This document shows, piece after piece, positions 62,606-64,000 of a DNA stretch of 64,000 nucleotides. The position numbers were made by a program, and so were the translations under genes. Under the pieces are notes generated by a model, which was given only the letters and a program-made list of their open reading frames with translations, ran no database searches and had not been told where the DNA came from. Location of the stretch: NCBI RefSeq assembly GCF_900101095.1, contig NZ_FNFM01000004.1, forward strand, positions 372,001 to 436,000, in the 5' to 3' direction. The first letter of the stretch is position 1. Every line of letters begins with the position of its first letter. This DNA comes from Actinopolyspora mzabensis. Lineage in GTDB: Bacteria > Actinomycetota > Actinomycetes > Mycobacteriales > Pseudonocardiaceae.

Positions 62606-63754
62606 ATGCGTGGGAAGGCCGGAACCCGGCGGTTCGCCGTGCTCGGAGCCAGGGTGCGGCGCATCGCCCTCGTGGGAGGTGTGGCGGTGCTGTGCCTGGT
62701 GTTGCTGCTGGTTGTGCTTTCGGTGCGACGGGAACCGACACCGCGCCCCACCGCCGGCTCCGGTGAGGTGGTCGCCGCCCTGCCGTTCTGGAACTTCCAG
62801 GGCGGGACCTCGGAGGTCATGCGGCACACCGCAGGGTTCACCGAGGTCTCACCCTGGATGTACGGGCTCGACCCCCAGGGCAACGTGGTCAGCCAGATTC
62901 CCTCGGACCGAGCAGGCCGGACCCGTGAGGCCTTGAGCTCCCTGCGGAAAACCGAACTGCGGTTCACCCCCAGCGTGGCGAACATGACCCACGGTGCCTG
63001 GTCCTACGACTCGGTGGCCCCGATCCTGCACGATCCCCAGCGGAGGCGGCAGCATGTGCGGGAGATCGTCGACCTGGTGCTTTCCAACGACTACGCGGGT
63101 ATCGACATCGACTACGAGGATCTCGAGGCCGAGGACCGCGACGAGTTCAGTGTGCTGGTCCGGGAATTGGCGGAGGCGCTGCACTCCCACGACCGAACAC
63201 TGTCGGTTGCGGTGTTCGCCAAGGCCAGCAGGCGCGGTTACGACGAACGCAACGTCGCGCAGGACTACGCGGCCATCGGTCGCGCCGCGGACCAGGTGCG
63301 GCTGATGGGGTACGACCGGCACTGGTCGACCTCGCAGCCCGGACCGGTGGCGCCGATCGACTGGATAAGAGACGTGCTCGACTACGCACGCGGCACCATA
63401 CCGCCCGAGAAGATCGTGCTGGGGATACCGCTCTACGGATACGACTGGTCCCAGGGCAAGGGGCAGCCGGTGACCTGGGGCGAGGCCACTCGAATCGCGC
63501 GGCGGCACGACGAGCGGATCCGATTCGACGAGGAGAGCCGTACCCCGTGGTTCCGCTACACCGACACGGACGGGACGCGGCACGAGGTGTGGTTCGAGAA
63601 CGCGGCCAGCTCGCACGCCAAGTTCGAAGTGGCGGACCGGTCCGGCATCGGTGGCGTCTACCTGTGGATGTACGGCCCGGCCGATCCCGCCACTTGGCCG
63701 CGACTGCGTCAGGCCTTTCCCGTGGCCCGGCGTTCCGCTCGGGCACGCCGATGA
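62606..63754 (+). CDS. membrane-anchored GH18-family glycoside hydrolase
   Basis: 382 residues from the ATG at 62606 (gggggag 6 nt upstream); a GTG at 62600 is possible. A membrane anchor lies at about 20-42 (IALVGGVAVLCLVLLLVVLS), so the enzyme is extracytoplasmic. The GH18 barrel follows, with catalytic motif YAGIDIDYEDLE (the DxxDxDxE pattern: G-I-D-I-D-Y-E) and substrate residues in YDRHWS and LWMYGP. It probably trims or remodels a GlcNAc-containing polysaccharide made by this operon, as in spore germination-type chitinases (YaaH-like). Confidence 0.9.
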   Translation: MRGKAGTRRFAVLGARVRRIALVGGVAVLCLVLLLVVLSVRREPTPRPTAGSGEVVAALPFWNFQGGTSEVMRHTAGFTEVSPWMYGLDPQGNVVSQIPSDRAGRTREALSSLRKTELRFTPSVANMTHGAWSYDSVAPILHDPQRRRQHVREIVDLVLSNDYAGIDIDYEDLEAEDRDEFSVLVRELAEALHSHDRTLSVAVFAKASRRGYDERNVAQDYAAIGRAADQVRLMGYDRHWSTSQPGPVAPIDWIRDVLDYARGTIPPEKIVLGIPLYGYDWSQGKGQPVTWGEATRIARRHDERIRFDEESRTPWFRYTDTDGTRHEVWFENAASSHAKFEVADRSGIGGVYLWMYGPADPATWPRLRQAFPVARRSARARR

Positions 63755-63796
63755 CGTCCGTCCACGAGGTGGTTCGGGTGTGGAGGAGGTGGTCAG

Positions 63797-64000
63797 GTGA
63801 TTCCGTGGTGGCTTGTGGCCGTGCTGATTTTCGGGGCGAATTTCGTGCTCTGGGGCAGTATGGGGCTGCTTCGGAGGATCAGCACGAGCTGCGCCGCGTT
63901 TTACGATCGCGTGACACGCCGGATCCGAACACCGTTCTCGCTCCGCGGCTCCGGTTGCTTTCCCGGTGACACGGACGTCGGACGGACCCGGGGTGCAGGT
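63797..64000 (+). CDS. membrane protein, N-terminal part (cut by window end)
   Basis: GTG at 63797 follows ggaggaggtggtcag. The frame is open to the window end (68 codons). It begins IPWWLVAVLIFGANFVLWGS, one membrane span, then a basic stretch LLRRISTSCAAFYDRVTRRI. The likely rest is a membrane-bound glycosyltransferase of the same operon, but what is visible cannot prove that. Confidence 0.6.
   Translation, partial: MIPWWLVAVLIFGANFVLWGSMGLLRRISTSCAAFYDRVTRRIRTPFSLRGSGCFPGDTDVGRTRGAG

Overview
The window is high-GC actinomycete DNA with dense genes, GTG and TTG starts and many 4-nt ATGA overlaps. A WhiJ-like XRE/DUF397 locus, a DUF5313 protein, KorAB and an actinobacterial acyl-CoA carboxylase set suggest a filamentous actinomycete, probably Pseudonocardiales of the Actinopolyspora/Saccharopolyspora type. 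The taxon is inferred, not proven.

Left flank (1 to about 13.3 kb): the end of an acyl-CoA carboxylase carboxyltransferase gene, a PucR-type regulator, a cupin, a YdeI-like protein, and a WhiJ-like locus whose DUF397 protein carries three copies of the motif. A small gene there is cut by an in-frame TGA. Then come a SnoaL-like protein, a methyltransferase gene broken by a frameshift, a DesK/DesR-type two-component system divergent from an ABC exporter, a GNAT acetyltransferase, a PAS-PAS-GGDEF diguanylate cyclase and a small hypothetical gene.

Centre (13.4 to 44 kb): a type II polyketide cluster of the angucycline class. Reading the minus strand from 38.8 kb, the order is FAD oxygenase, cyclase, KS-alpha, KS-beta, ACP, ketoreductase, aromatase/cyclase, fused oxygenase-reductase. 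This is the order of the pga, urd, lan and jad clusters. The same strand continues with an MFS pump, a second carrier protein, a 4'-phosphopantetheinyl transferase, a carboxyltransferase with its epsilon subunit, an NmrA-like reductase, a tandem-ABM oxygenase, a hydrolase, a P450 with its ferredoxin, and a methyltransferase, ending at a strong hairpin near 20.8 kb. A JadR1/LndI-like regulator, a second MFS pump and a questin-oxidase-like protein lie upstream (39.9 to 44 kb). A TetR/EmrB pair with two near-identical operator-like repeats and a side operon (FrnE-like protein, VOC protein, FMN reductase, biotin carboxylase) lie downstream (13.4 to 20 kb). No deoxysugar or glycosyltransferase genes lie in the cluster, so the product is probably an unglycosylated, oxidatively rearranged angucycline.

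Right flank (44 to 64 kb): a decayed tnpB abutting tRNA-Pro(GGG), DUF5313, a class III aminotransferase, a PmtA-like methyltransferase, a membrane GT39 protein, a TetR regulator, the 2-oxoglutarate:ferredoxin oxidoreductase korAB, and a surface-polysaccharide operon. That operon holds a deacetylase, a nucleotide-sugar dehydrogenase, an ATP-grasp ligase, a flavin oxidoreductase, an initiating sugar transferase, a GT4, an epimerase, a GH18 and the start of one more membrane protein at the window edge.
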